Shown here piece after piece: positions 16,719-25,169 of a DNA stretch of 64,000 bases. How positions within the stretch are numbered: the first letter of the stretch is position 1; every line of letters begins with the position of its first letter. Below the pieces are notes generated by a model. The model saw only the letters and a list, made by a program, of their open reading frames with translations, searched no databases and was not told where the DNA came from. The stretch lies in contig NZ_CP023549.1 of assembly GCF_002407205.1 (NCBI RefSeq), positions 248,001-312,000 of the forward strand. Direction: 5' to 3'. A program made the translations under genes and the position numbers. Source of the DNA: Rhodobacter sp. CZR27 (GTDB taxonomy: Bacteria; Pseudomonadota; Alphaproteobacteria; Rhodobacterales; Rhodobacteraceae).

Positions 16719-18119
16719 ATGAACCTCAGACCCGATCCCACCTTCCACCCGACCCCCCGCACCGCGATGGAGGCGCCGGCCGAGACGCTGGCCTTCGTCC
16801 TGCTGCTCAGCCCCGATGCAAGCCGGCCCGACGGGCTGGCCGTCGTGGATGTCGACCCCGGATCGCAGAGCTACGGCCGCATCCTGCACAGCCTTTTCAT
16901 GCCGAACAAGGGTGACGAGTTCCACCATTTCGGCTGGAACGCCTGCTCCTCGGCGCTGTCGCCCCTGTCCGGCCATGCCTTCCTCGAGCGCCGCTACCTG
17001 ATCATCCCGGGGATACGGTCGAGCCGCATCTACGTGATCGACGTCAAGGAACCGCTGAAGGCCACGATCCACAAGATCATCGAACCCGAGGAGGTGTTCG
17101 CGAAGACCGGCTATTCCCGCCCCCACACCATCCATTGCGGGCCCGAGGGCATCTATGTCTCGACCCTCGGCGGCGGCGGCAAGGATGGCACGGACGGTCC
17201 CCCCGGCATCTTCATCATGGACTGCCAGACCTTCGAGGTGCTCGGCCGCTACGAGATGGACCGCGGCAGCCAGGACAAGCACTACGATTTCTGGTGGAAC
17301 CTGCCGCGCGACTACATGGTCAGCTCGGAATGGGCCCTGCCGCCGCAGTTCGAGAACGGCCTTGTCCCCGAGGACCTGCTGGGCAACCGCTACGGCCACA
17401 CGATCCACTTCTGGGACCTGCGGGCGCGCCGGTGCGTGCAGTCGATCGACCTTGGAGCCCATCACCAAATGGCGCTCGAGATCCGCCCGGCCCACGATCC
17501 CGCCCGGCAGCACGGGTTCTGCGGCGTGGTGGTGGACACGACCAACCTGCAGGGCTCGGTCTTCACCTGGTGGCGGAAGGCGGATGGCACGTTCGAGGCG
17601 AGAAAGGTCCTCACGATCGATCCCGTTCCCGCCGACCCCGCGGACCTTCCCGACATGCTGAAGGGCTTCGGAGCGGTTCCGCCGCTTGTGACCGACATCG
17701 ACCTGAGCCTCGACGACCGGTTCCTCTACGTTTCCTGCTGGGGCCTCGGCGAGATGCACCAGTATGACGTCTCGGACCCGCTGCAGCCGAAACTGACCGG
17801 CAAGGTGCAGATCGGCGGGATCGTCGCCCGGGCGAAGCACCCGAACGGCCGCGACTTCGGCTATGGCCCGCAGATGGTCGAGGTCAGCCGCGACGGCCGG
17901 CGCGTCTACTGGACCAACTCGCTCTATTCGACCTGGGACGACCAGTTCTATCCCGGCGACCGCGGCGCCGCGATGGTCTGCGCGACGGCTGGAGAGAATG
18001 GCGGGCTGACGCTGCGCGAGGATTTCTGGGTCGACTTCCCGGAGGGCTATCGCAGCCACCAGATCCGGCTCGAGGGCGGCGACTGCTCGACCGACAGTTT
18101 CTGCTATCCGAACGTCTGA
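16719..18119 (+). CDS. Selenium-binding protein/SBP56 family, likely methanethiol oxidase
   Basis: A 466-residue beta-propeller protein of the SELENBP1/MtoX family, whose characterised members are copper-dependent methanethiol oxidases producing formaldehyde, H2S and H2O2. Family marks are FHHFGWNACSSA, the paired His/Cys strand motifs RPHTIHCGPEGIYVSTLGG and DKHYDFWWNLPRD, the EWALPPQFENG loop and the C-terminus ending SFCYPNV. The ATG at 16719 follows CCGGAG at good spacing and gives the normal length. No signal peptide precedes it, unlike the exported bacterial MtoX of Hyphomicrobium, and no SCO1/MauG copper-maturation genes follow. A predicted membrane protein begins four bases after the stop. 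Confidence 0.85.
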   Translation: MNLRPDPTFHPTPRTAMEAPAETLAFVLLLSPDASRPDGLAVVDVDPGSQSYGRILHSLFMPNKGDEFHHFGWNACSSALSPLSGHAFLERRYLIIPGIRSSRIYVIDVKEPLKATIHKIIEPEEVFAKTGYSRPHTIHCGPEGIYVSTLGGGGKDGTDGPPGIFIMDCQTFEVLGRYEMDRGSQDKHYDFWWNLPRDYMVSSEWALPPQFENGLVPEDLLGNRYGHTIHFWDLRARRCVQSIDLGAHHQMALEIRPAHDPARQHGFCGVVVDTTNLQGSVFTWWRKADGTFEARKVLTIDPVPADPADLPDMLKGFGAVPPLVTDIDLSLDDRFLYVSCWGLGEMHQYDVSDPLQPKLTGKVQIGGIVARAKHPNGRDFGYGPQMVEVSRDGRRVYWTNSLYSTWDDQFYPGDRGAAMVCATAGENGGLTLREDFWVDFPEGYRSHQIRLEGGDCSTDSFCYPNV

Positions 18120-18122
18120 GCC

Positions 18123-18800
18123 TTGGGCGATGCGGGCGCGGCCGTGGCCCTGTGGTGGGCCGTCATCGTCTCCGGCCTCTACCACGGGCTGAATCCGGGG
18201 ATGGGCTGGCCGCTGGCGGTCTCGGCCGCGCTGATGGACCGCAGCAGCCGCCAGGTGATGCCAAGGGCGCTGGCGGCGCTGGCCGCCGGCCATTTGCTTG
18301 CCATGGCGGCGATCCTGCTGCCGTTCTCGCTGATGGCCGCGGTCGTGCTTTGGCAGCGCGAGGTGCGCATCGCGGGCGGGCTCGCGGTCGTCGCCATGGG
18401 CCTCTACCTGCTCGCGAGCTGCCGGCATCCCCGCTTTCTTGCGCGCGTGCCGCCGACGAGGCTCGCCCTCTGGTCGTTTCTCGCGGCGATTGTTCACGGC
18501 GCCGGGTTGATGCTGGTGCCGATCTATCTCGGGCTCTGCGGCGATGCCGGGGCGCTGGACGAGGGAGAGCGCGCGGCAGGCGCGCTGATGGCCGGAAACC
18601 TCGGCATCGCGCTTCTCGTGGCCCTCCTCCATACCACCGCGATGATCGGTGCCGGCGGCGCGCTGGCGATCGCCGTCCATGCCTGGCTCGGGCTGGGGGT
18701 CCTCTCGCGGGCATGGTTCAACCTCGACGCGGCATGGGCCGTGAGCCTGATCGTCGTCGGAGGCTTCGGCGCCGTCCACGCGCTGCTCGGGCCGATGTAG
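18123..18800 (+). CDS. Membrane protein coupled to the SBP56 gene
   Basis: A 225-residue protein with six or seven hydrophobic segments, starting at TTG 18123 only three bases past the SBP56 stop (an in-frame GTG at 18144 is the alternative); no ATG fits. Two related motifs near membrane entrances, VSGLYHGLNPGMGWPLA and VHGAGLMLVPIYLGLC, recall the HxxxPGHG-type repeats of NicO/RcnA/UreH-like metal transporters, but I cannot assign it firmly to that family. Its position implies it is made together with the SBP56 protein, perhaps supplying copper or moving a sulfur compound; that is inference from context only. Confidence 0.6.
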   Translation: MGDAGAAVALWWAVIVSGLYHGLNPGMGWPLAVSAALMDRSSRQVMPRALAALAAGHLLAMAAILLPFSLMAAVVLWQREVRIAGGLAVVAMGLYLLASCRHPRFLARVPPTRLALWSFLAAIVHGAGLMLVPIYLGLCGDAGALDEGERAAGALMAGNLGIALLVALLHTTAMIGAGGALAIAVHAWLGLGVLSRAWFNLDAAWAVSLIVVGGFGAVHALLGPM

Positions 18801-18931
18801 AGGGCGCCCGGGCAGGTGGCCCGCACCGCTGCCCCCGCCTTGGAGCCGCCGCACCATCCGTTGACCGTCTTCAATGTGCTCGATCGGGATTCGGACATAC
18901 CGTCGAAGTCCGATCAGCCAGGAGAATGGGG

Positions 18932-19105
18932 ATGCGTGGGAAAGCCTGTCGCCGTGGCCTGGTCCTGCTGCTGTTGCCGGTCGCCCTGAGCATGGCGGCC
19001 TGCGAGGAGCCGCAGACTACCTATCCGATAACCGGTGCGCCCTGCGGTCCGGGTGATGCGGTTCGTTCGCTCGACGCGTCGGATCTTACGCCGCCCTGCC
19101 CCTGA
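18932..19105 (+). CDS. Small predicted lipoprotein
   Basis: A 57-residue product: a basic start (MRGKACRRG), a leucine-rich hydrophobic stretch, then a lipobox LSMAAC with the cysteine followed by EEPQTTYP. The remaining 30 residues contain two further cysteines. GGAG at 18921-18924 is seven bases before ATG 18932; an ATG at 18926 is too close to it. The organisation (lipobox, short acidic tail) is that of entericidin-like or other small outer/inner-membrane lipoproteins, but no family is recognised. The gene stands alone. Confidence 0.55.
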   Translation: MRGKACRRGLVLLLLPVALSMAACEEPQTTYPITGAPCGPGDAVRSLDASDLTPPCP

Positions 19106-19349
19106 TCGGAAGGATTGGCCGGCACGGCGGGGAGCTGCGCCGGGCACGGCGCGCCGTGGAGCCTGTGTCCTCGGCCCCTGGGTCGGCAAGATGCCCGAAG
19201 CGCCGGACGAGGGGACAAGGCGCGAAGTCCGGGACGAGACGCCTGCACATCCGGCCGCGCCTGCTCCCTGCGTGGCGAGGCGTGGATGCAACGTCACCCG
19301 CGGGCCGCGGGGGCTTTTCCCCGCCGGCCCGACAGACAGGGAGAGTGGA

Positions 19350-20009
19350 ATGCCCCTCCTCACGGACCGGACGGAAGCGGGACAGAGGCTTGCGGAACGG
19401 CTTTCCGACCTGCGGGTGGCGGATGCCCTCGTCCTTGCCCTGCCGCGCGGCGGCGTTCCGGTCGCCGTCGAGATCGCCCGCGCGCTGGACTGTCCGCTCG
19501 ACCTGCTGCTGGTCCGCAAGGTCGGCCTTCCCGGCTATCCGGAACTGGCAATTGCCGCCGTATCGGGACCGGAGGGTCAGGATCTGGTGGTCAACGAGGC
19601 ACTGCTGACGGCCGTCGGCCTGTCCCTGCACGAGATCGACGCACTGGCCGAGAAGGAGCGCGCGGAACTCGCCCGCCGGCGCAGGCTGTGGCAGCTTGGG
19701 GCGGAGGTTCCGGTCAGCGGACGGACGGTGATCCTCGTCGACGACGGTATGGCGACCGGCACGACGATGCTGGCCGCGCTGCAGTCGCTGAGGGCATTGA
19801 AGCCGGCCCGCATCGTGGTTGCGCTGCCGGTGGCTGCGACTTCGGCTCTCGCACTCGTCAGGCCGCTGGTGGACCGGATCGAGTGCCTCGCCGAACCCGA
19901 ACCCTTCGTGGCGGTGGGGGCGCATTACGACCAGTTTCCCCAGGTTCCGGATGAGACGGTCGGAGAGTTGCTGACGGACTGGCGGAAGCGAGGGCACCGG
20001 CCGCACTGA
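19350..20009 (+). CDS. Phosphoribosyltransferase-domain protein
   Basis: A 219-residue type I phosphoribosyltransferase fold. The PRPP-binding motif is VILVDDGMATGTTM, and the N-terminal hood has DALVLALPRGGVPVAVEIARAL followed by LLVRKVGLPGYPELAIAAV, the pattern of the short PRTase proteins often fused to or found beside dienelactone-hydrolase-like genes and universal stress genes. These are annotated only as putative PRTases. The ATG at 19350 follows GGGAGAGTGG; the longer upstream frame is not conserved in character. It stands 244 bases after the small lipoprotein gene, and a substrate cannot be named. Confidence 0.8.
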   Translation: MPLLTDRTEAGQRLAERLSDLRVADALVLALPRGGVPVAVEIARALDCPLDLLLVRKVGLPGYPELAIAAVSGPEGQDLVVNEALLTAVGLSLHEIDALAEKERAELARRRRLWQLGAEVPVSGRTVILVDDGMATGTTMLAALQSLRALKPARIVVALPVAATSALALVRPLVDRIECLAEPEPFVAVGAHYDQFPQVPDETVGELLTDWRKRGHRPH

Positions 20010-20146
20010 TGCGCCCGGATCGGGATCGCGCCCCGCCGTCTCCTTTGCGGACTGCAACGCCGTCCGCGCTGCGCGGGCCGATCGCCGATGCGACGGCTGC
20101 CCAAGGCCCCCTTCCGGAGGGCCCACGGCCCCGCTAAGATCTCATC

Positions 20147-20587
20147 ATGATCCGGATTGTCCCCTTCCCGCTCCGTCCTGCGCTGCCGATCCTCGCCTGC
20201 GCGATTTCAGCCATCATCCCTGTCGCGACCACGGCGAATCCCAGCCCCGAGATCGCCCTCGGCCGGCAGGTCTACGCCGCCCAATGCGCCTCGTGCCACG
20301 GCGTGAACCTCGAGGGACAGACGAACTGGCGCGAGCCGGGGCCGAACGGCCGGCTTCCTGCGCCACCGCATGACGTCTCGGGACATACCTGGCATCATCC
20401 CGATGCCCAGCTGCTGGCCATCATCCGCGACGGCACGGCGGCGCTGGTCGGCAACGGCTACCAGAGCGACATGCCGGGCTTTGCGGGCAAGCTGACCGAG
20501 GCGGAGATGCGGGCCGTCCTCGCCTTCATCAAGAGCACCTGGCCTGACCGGGCGGCCGAGTATCAGAGGCAGGTCTCGGGCGAATGA
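20147..20587 (+). CDS. Small periplasmic c-type cytochrome
   Basis: A 146-residue class I cytochrome c: a hydrophobic export signal ending around residue 30 (ATTAN), one haem-binding CASCH at residues 47-51 and a distal methionine in DMPGFAGKL. The C-terminal helix (EMRAVLAFIKSTWP) is typical. The histidine-rich centre (SGHTWHHPDAQ) is common in a group of cytochromes found beside copper-tolerance or multicopper-oxidase genes, although none is present here. It is followed by proC 40 bases on in the same direction; the functional link is unclear. Confidence 0.88.
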   Translation: MIRIVPFPLRPALPILACAISAIIPVATTANPSPEIALGRQVYAAQCASCHGVNLEGQTNWREPGPNGRLPAPPHDVSGHTWHHPDAQLLAIIRDGTAALVGNGYQSDMPGFAGKLTEAEMRAVLAFIKSTWPDRAAEYQRQVSGE

Positions 20588-20627
20588 GGCTGGCCCCTTC
20601 ATCCAGGGGGCGAAAACGGAGGCAAGG

Positions 20628-21407
20628 ATGAGAATCGGCATCATCGGAGGCACCGGCTGGCTGGGATCGGCGCTGGCGCGGGGGCTGCTTCGGGCGGGGA
20701 CGGCGCCCGCCGATCTCGTGATCCTGAACCGCAGCGGGCCGCAGCCCGGCCATTTCGAGCATCCCGTGGCCTGGGCGCGGGACGTGGCCGATCTGGTCGG
20801 GCAAAGCGACATCGTCGTGGTCTCGGTCCGTCCCGAGCAGTGGCCCGCGCTCGGCCTGCGGGCGGAGGGGCGCCTTCTGATCTCGTTCATGGCCGGCGTG
20901 CCGCTTGCGGCGCTTTCCGCGACCGGCGGCCGCGCCGTGCGGGCGATGCCCAACGCCGCAGCAGAAATTGGCGCCTCCTACAGCCCGTGGCTGCCGGCCG
21001 CCGATGTCACCGAGGCGGACCGGCAGGACGTGTCGCTGATCCTCTCGGCCATCGGAACCTCGGACGAGTTGGCATCGGAGGACCAGATCGACCTGATGAC
21101 GGCAGTGTCCGGTTCCGGTCCCGCCTATCCCGCGTTGATGGCGCTGGCGATGATGGAATTCCTGCGCGAGCGCGGCGTGGCGGAGGGCATCGCCCGTCGT
21201 GCTGCCGAAGCGACCGTCTGTGCCGCGGCACAGCTGCTGGCGGGCAGGATCGAGACCGCGCCGGACCTCGTGCGCACCTTCATCGACTATGCCGGAACCA
21301 CCGCCGCCGGCCTGCAGACGGCCGGGCGGGCGGGCTTCGGCACCGCGCTGCAGGCCGGGCTGGCGGCGGCGACCGCTAGGGCGAAGGAGATGTCGGAGCC
21401 CCGCTAG
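20628..21407 (+). CDS. proC: Pyrroline-5-carboxylate reductase-like oxidoreductase
   Basis: A 259-residue NADP-dependent reductase that would convert 1-pyrroline-5-carboxylate to proline. The N-terminal Rossmann motif MRIGIIGGTGWLGSALARGLL, the VSVRPEQW nucleotide loop and the C-terminal ProC dimerisation signature (VSGSGPAY, then a helix through TVCAAAQLL and DYAGTTAAGLQ) are present. ProC proper usually reads SPGGTT where this protein has YAGTTA, so it may be a ProC paralogue acting on a related imine. ATG 20628 follows GGAGGCAAGG. Confidence 0.82.
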   Translation: MRIGIIGGTGWLGSALARGLLRAGTAPADLVILNRSGPQPGHFEHPVAWARDVADLVGQSDIVVVSVRPEQWPALGLRAEGRLLISFMAGVPLAALSATGGRAVRAMPNAAAEIGASYSPWLPAADVTEADRQDVSLILSAIGTSDELASEDQIDLMTAVSGSGPAYPALMALAMMEFLRERGVAEGIARRAAEATVCAAAQLLAGRIETAPDLVRTFIDYAGTTAAGLQTAGRAGFGTALQAGLAAATARAKEMSEPR

Positions 21408-21705
21408 CCGCCGGTTCAGGGTGTGGCGACCGCTGCGCAGGGTCGCGGCCAGCGCCGGCCATCACCGCCTCGCCCGGCCCGCGAGGGCTTTGCGTCCTGC
21501 GACACGCGGGCCGGCGCGCGGTTTCCTTGCCGGCGCGATCCGGCTCTCCGACCTTCAGGGTTCGTCAACTCTCGGAGGATAACGTCGAACCCGGTATGGA
21601 CCTTGCAGAGTCCTTCCGTGGTCGCCTTGCATCCCAAGGATAGGTCGCCTTCGTGCGGCACATCGGGAAAAGCTTGCGGCCTCGATCCACCATCGCGAGG
21701 TCCTG
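21408..21705. other. Intergenic region before the chemoreceptor gene
   Basis: About 298 bases without a supportable gene. It should carry the chemoreceptor promoter; no confident sigma-28-type box or repeat was seen. Confidence 0.4.
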
Positions 21706-23319
21706 ATGACGATCAAGATAAGGCTGGCCAGCGGTTTCCTCGTCGTCCTGCTCCTGTCGGGGCTGGCAGCCGCCTTTGCGCTGCAGGGCTTCAAGGGCCT
21801 ACAGGCGAACATGAACGCGGTGATCGACGGCGAGGTGCAGCACGTGCTGAACGCCCAGATCCTCAAGTCCTCGGGCGTGCGGGTCAGCAAGGCCATCGCC
21901 GAACACGTGCTCAGCAAGGACCCCGAGGCGATGCAGCGGCTCGAGGCCGTGCTGGCGACCGCCGAGAAGGATCATGCCGACGCCCAGACCCGCCTGAAGG
22001 CGGCGGCGCTCGATGCCGGCGACCTCGAACTGCTCGACGGATACATCGCCATCCGCGACCGCATCGCCGCGATCACCGCCGAATCGCTCCAGGCCTCGCG
22101 CGAGAAACATTTCTATGCCGCGCGCAGCCGTCTGTTCGACCCGGCCTTCGTGCAGATGCAGGCGGATGCGGACGGGCTGGTGGACAAGTTCATCGCACGC
22201 CAGTTCGACCAGCTGAAGGAGATCCGGCTGGATACCTTCGTGAAGGCGCGCGACGCCAAGGGCCTCCTGATCATGCTGATCCTGCTGGCAGGCTTCACGG
22301 GCACCGCCGCAGCCGCCTGGATCATCTACTCGATCGGCAACGGGCTCGACCGTGCGTTGAGCCTCTCGGAACGGGTGGCGGGGGGCGACCTGAGCGCCAC
22401 GGCCGAGGCCGAGGGCCGGGACGAGATCGCCCGCCTGCTTCGGACGAACAACGCCATGACGCTGAAGCTGCGCGAAGTGGTCGGCGGGACCATCACGGTG
22501 ACCCGGCAGGTGCGGTCGGGCAGCGCAGAGATGGCCGCCACCTCCGAGGCGCTGTCGCAGGGCGCCAGCGAGCAGGCCGCCTCGGCCGAGGAGGCTTCGG
22601 CTTCGGTCGAGCAGATGGCGGCCAACATCCGGCAGGCGGCCGAAAACGCCGCGCTGACCGAGCAAATGGCGCGCGAGGCGGCCGAGAAGGCCCGCGCCTC
22701 GCGTCTGGCGGTGGACGAGGCCGCCGAGGCGATGCGCGGAATTGCCGGACGCATCCTCGTCGTGCAGGAGATCGCGCGCCAGACCGACCTTCTCGCGCTC
22801 AACGCGGCGGTGGAGGCCGCGCGCGCGGGCGAGCATGGCCGCGGCTTTGCGGTGGTCGCGGCCGAGGTGCGCAAACTGGCCGACCGCAGCCGGATCGCCG
22901 CAACCGAGATCTCCTCGCTCTCCACGGGGACGGAGCGGGCGGCGGGCGGCGCGATCGACATGCTGAACTCGCTCGTTCCCGACATCGAGAACACGTCGCG
23001 CCTCGTCACCGACATCTCCGTTGCCTCGCGGGAACTGGCCGCGGGCGCCGAACAGGTGACCCTCGCCATACAGCAGCTGGACCGGGTGACCCAGCAGAAC
23101 GGGGCGGCTTCGGCGGAACTCGCACAGGGCGCCTCGCGCCTTTCCGCGCAGGCCGAGCGCCTGCAGGACACCGTGGCCTATTTCCGGCTCGAGGGAACCG
23201 GCGACACACCCCCGCCGGAGGGCACAGTGAGCCCCGGCGTCGGGGAAGACGAGGGCGAGCCGGAGGAGGATCCGCATGCTTCCGAGGTCCGGTATCACGC
23301 GGTGAGGATGCGGGCCTGA
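21706..23319 (+). CDS. Methyl-accepting chemotaxis protein
   Basis: A 537-residue chemoreceptor. Residues 1-28 form a signal anchor ([19 protein letters not shown]), about residues 30-180 form a helical periplasmic bundle resembling the four-helix-bundle sensor, a second membrane span follows near 185-207, then HAMP ([19 protein letters not shown]) and the cytoplasmic coiled-coil signalling domain with the tip sequence [21 protein letters not shown]. No CheR-docking pentapeptide is visible at the C-terminus, which is acidic. No che genes are adjacent, so it presumably joins a cluster encoded elsewhere. The ligand is unknown. The IS element inserted about 125 bases downstream leaves the gene intact. 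Confidence 0.95.
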   Translation: MTIKIRLASGFLVVLLLSGLAAAFALQGFKGLQANMNAVIDGEVQHVLNAQILKSSGVRVSKAIAEHVLSKDPEAMQRLEAVLATAEKDHADAQTRLKAAALDAGDLELLDGYIAIRDRIAAITAESLQASREKHFYAARSRLFDPAFVQMQADADGLVDKFIARQFDQLKEIRLDTFVKARDAKGLLIMLILLAGFTGTAAAAWIIYSIGNGLDRALSLSERVAGGDLSATAEAEGRDEIARLLRTNNAMTLKLREVVGGTITVTRQVRSGSAEMAATSEALSQGASEQAASAEEASASVEQMAANIRQAAENAALTEQMAREAAEKARASRLAVDEAAEAMRGIAGRILVVQEIARQTDLLALNAAVEAARAGEHGRGFAVVAAEVRKLADRSRIAATEISSLSTGTERAAGGAIDMLNSLVPDIENTSRLVTDISVASRELAAGAEQVTLAIQQLDRVTQQNGAASAELAQGASRLSAQAERLQDTVAYFRLEGTGDTPPPEGTVSPGVGEDEGEPEEDPHASEVRYHAVRMRA

Positions 23320-23444
23320 CACCCTCCGTCCCGGGCAGGGCCAGTCCGGGATGCCTTCGGCTGGGGCCGCCCGGAGCGCGTGACCGGCGGCGGCGGGCAG
23401 TCCCCATCTCAGCGGGGCGGGCCAGACTGGCTTTGATGATGGGT

Positions 23445-23455
23445 TGGGTAGCCCC
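23445..23455 (+). repeat. Left sub-terminal inverted repeat of the IS1111-type element
   Basis: TGGGTAGCCCC, the exact reverse complement of the right copy at 24783-24793. It lies 55 bases before the transposase start. Confidence 0.85.
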
Positions 23456-23510
23456 TCCTGACGGCACTTATGTGCCACAGTGATCCAGACAGGATCAGGA
23501 GGAACCCGCT

Positions 23511-24545
23511 ATGAAGGACGTCTCGATCATCGGCGTTGACCTGGCGAAACAGGTTTTTCAACTGCACGGAGCGACAGCAGAAGGCGAGGTCGTGTTTCGC
23601 AAGAAGCTGTCGCGCAAGCAGTTTCTCACGTTCATGCAGTCGCAGTCCGGGTGCATCATTGCGATGGAGGCCTGTGCCACCGCTCATCATTGGGCCCGGA
23701 CCTTGTCGGCCATCGGGCATGAAGTGCGCCTGATCGCCCCGAAATTCGTCAAGCCGTATGTGAAGAGCCAGAAAAACGACATGGCGGATGCCGAGGCGAT
23801 CGCGGAAGCGGGCAGTCGGCCGACCATGCGTTTCGTCGAGGTGAAGACGCCGGAGCAGCAGGGCCTCGGCATGATCTTCAGGCTGCGGGATCTGCTGGTA
23901 GGGCAGCGGACGCAGATGATCAATGCCTTGCGCGGCCATCTCGCCGAGTTCGGGCTTGTCGCCGGGAAGGGGCGGGAGAACGTGGACAAGCTGCGGACCG
24001 TTCTGGAGCCGGGCGCAGGGTCAGACGATCTTCCTGCTGTGGTCCGCCACATGGCACAGCTTTGCTTTGATCAGATCGACGATCTGTCGCAGAGGATCAC
24101 CGAGCTTGATACGCAGATCGCGGCGGCCAGCAAACGTTCGCGGTTCTCAGCCCGACTGCAAAAGATGCCCGGCATAGGCCCTATTACCGCGATGGCATTG
24201 GCGGCTTTCGCGCCACCGATGGAGAGCTTCCGTCAGGGAAGGGATTTCTCGGCTTGGCTGGGCCTCGTGCCGCGACAGCATTCCAGCGGCGGCAAGCAGA
24301 GGCTCGGCCGCACGAGCAAGTCCGGCCAGCGCGACATCCGGCGCTTGCTGATCATTGGCGCGATGGCCGTAATCTCCGGGACCAAGATCCGGCCACCCGC
24401 AGAAAGCTCGTGGCTGGGGCGGATGCTGGCACGCAAGCCACGGATGCTGGCCGCCATCGCATTGGCGAACAAGATGGCCCGCATGCTTTGGGCCATGATC
24501 ACAAAGAACGAAGAGTTTCGAGGGGGACCGCTGATGGCGAACTGA
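23511..24545 (+). CDS. IS110/IS1111 family DEDD transposase (recombinase)
   Basis: A 344-residue recombinase. The N-terminal RuvC-like DEDD domain has Asp10 in GVDLAKQVF, Glu53 in AMEACATAHHW, and Asp90 and Asp93 in KNDMADAEA. The C-terminal Tnp/helix-hairpin-helix part has MPGIGPITAMALAAF and the serine-containing HSSGGKQRLGRTSKSGQRDIRR motif that carries the nucleophilic serine in this family. Length is typical and the frame is intact, so the element could be active. AGGAGGAACCCGCT precedes the ATG. Enzymes of this family are guided by an element-encoded RNA (bridge RNA or seekRNA). Confidence 0.95.
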   Translation: MKDVSIIGVDLAKQVFQLHGATAEGEVVFRKKLSRKQFLTFMQSQSGCIIAMEACATAHHWARTLSAIGHEVRLIAPKFVKPYVKSQKNDMADAEAIAEAGSRPTMRFVEVKTPEQQGLGMIFRLRDLLVGQRTQMINALRGHLAEFGLVAGKGRENVDKLRTVLEPGAGSDDLPAVVRHMAQLCFDQIDDLSQRITELDTQIAAASKRSRFSARLQKMPGIGPITAMALAAFAPPMESFRQGRDFSAWLGLVPRQHSSGGKQRLGRTSKSGQRDIRRLLIIGAMAVISGTKIRPPAESSWLGRMLARKPRMLAAIALANKMARMLWAMITKNEEFRGGPLMAN

Positions 24546-24782
24546 CGAGGTCAGCAGCACCGCCTCGAAATGCGGGAGAAGCTGAAGCTTGTATGAAATC
24601 GATCGGACAGATCGGGGTTGGGGAAACCAGTGTCACATGGAGAGCTTCGAGCTCGTTTTGATGTTTTGACCACAACCCGCGCATCCCATACCGGCCATGG
24701 AGCAAAGCGCTCCGACGAAAGGCCTGACACATGGACGCATTCGATCGTATCATGCTAGCCGAGGCGACAGCCCGCTAAAACC
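24546..24782 (+). ncRNA. Candidate seekRNA region in the right end of the IS element
   Basis: In IS1111-type elements a guide RNA is transcribed from the non-coding segment after the transposase. Here that segment is 237 bases without an open reading frame, and contains local hairpins such as GGAGC/GCTCC (24699-24713) and the AGAGCTTCGAGCTC palindromic patch (24641-24654). Two seven-base strings inside it recur just outside the repeats: TTTGATG (24657-24663 and 23432-23438) and ACACATG (24727-24733 and 24793-24799), which is how guide segments would look. RNA boundaries are inferred from family knowledge, not visible directly. Confidence 0.5.
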
Positions 24783-24793
24783 GGGGCTACCCA
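24783..24793 (+). repeat. Right sub-terminal inverted repeat of the IS1111-type element
   Basis: GGGGCTACCCA, exact reverse complement of the left copy at 23445-23455. Confidence 0.85.
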
Positions 24794-25169
24794 CACATGA
24801 TGTGACGTGCCGACAGTCACCATCCCTCCACTACCGGCCCCCGGCGGCGGCGCGGGCAGACCTCATCTCCGGTGGGGGGCAGGCCGGGCTGCCTTTGACC
24901 TCGCCCCGGGGCGACTGTCACCCTCTTTCGCGAAGCGGATGGCTGCGGCGTCGGAACCCCGGCCGTCGGAGGCTTCACCACAGAGGCCCGGCGGTTGAGC
25001 CGGGCGGTTTCCGCGGAACAGCGCGCAATCGGCGATTGACACGCAGGGGGCACGTGGCCTCCCATCTACGCCAACGCAGATCCGGTGCCAGTTGCTTCAT
25101 GAGCCTGATTTCCAGTTTCATCCGCGCGAGACGTCAAGTGCCTGCGCCACTGGCGCGGCCGTGTCCGGC
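24794..25169. other. Non-coding stretch between the IS element and an AraC-type gene
   Basis: About 376 bases. The first bases belong to the IS tip and target. The rest has only short open frames without good ribosome sites. A frame of the AraC gene stays open back to TTG 25092, so the non-coding limit depends on its true start. No riboswitch or strong dyad was recognised. Confidence 0.45.

Larger units (their letters stand above)
23445..24793 (+). mobile_element. IS110-family insertion sequence, IS1111 subgroup
   Basis: The element is defined by one DEDD transposase gene and a pair of 11-base sub-terminal inverted repeats, TGGGTAGCCCC (23445-23455) and GGGGCTACCCA (24783-24793). Possession of sub-terminal inverted repeats and a much longer non-coding right end (about 237 bases) than left end (55 bases) are the known marks of the IS1111 subgroup; IS110 proper lacks the repeats and has a long left end. 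True tips extend a few bases beyond these repeats and cannot be fixed without an empty site. No target duplication is visible, as expected for this family. Base composition is less G+C-rich than the surroundings. Confidence 0.88.

Noticed and set aside
18932..19105. Reading the 57-residue lipoprotein as the end of the longer 18152-19105 frame
   Set aside because: The longer frame overlaps the real membrane-protein gene out of frame; the ribosome site and lipobox support only the short version.
24794..25091. A cobalamin or other riboswitch between the IS element and the AraC gene
   Set aside because: No B12-box-like string or conserved core was recognised; the downstream gene is a regulator, not a cobalamin gene.
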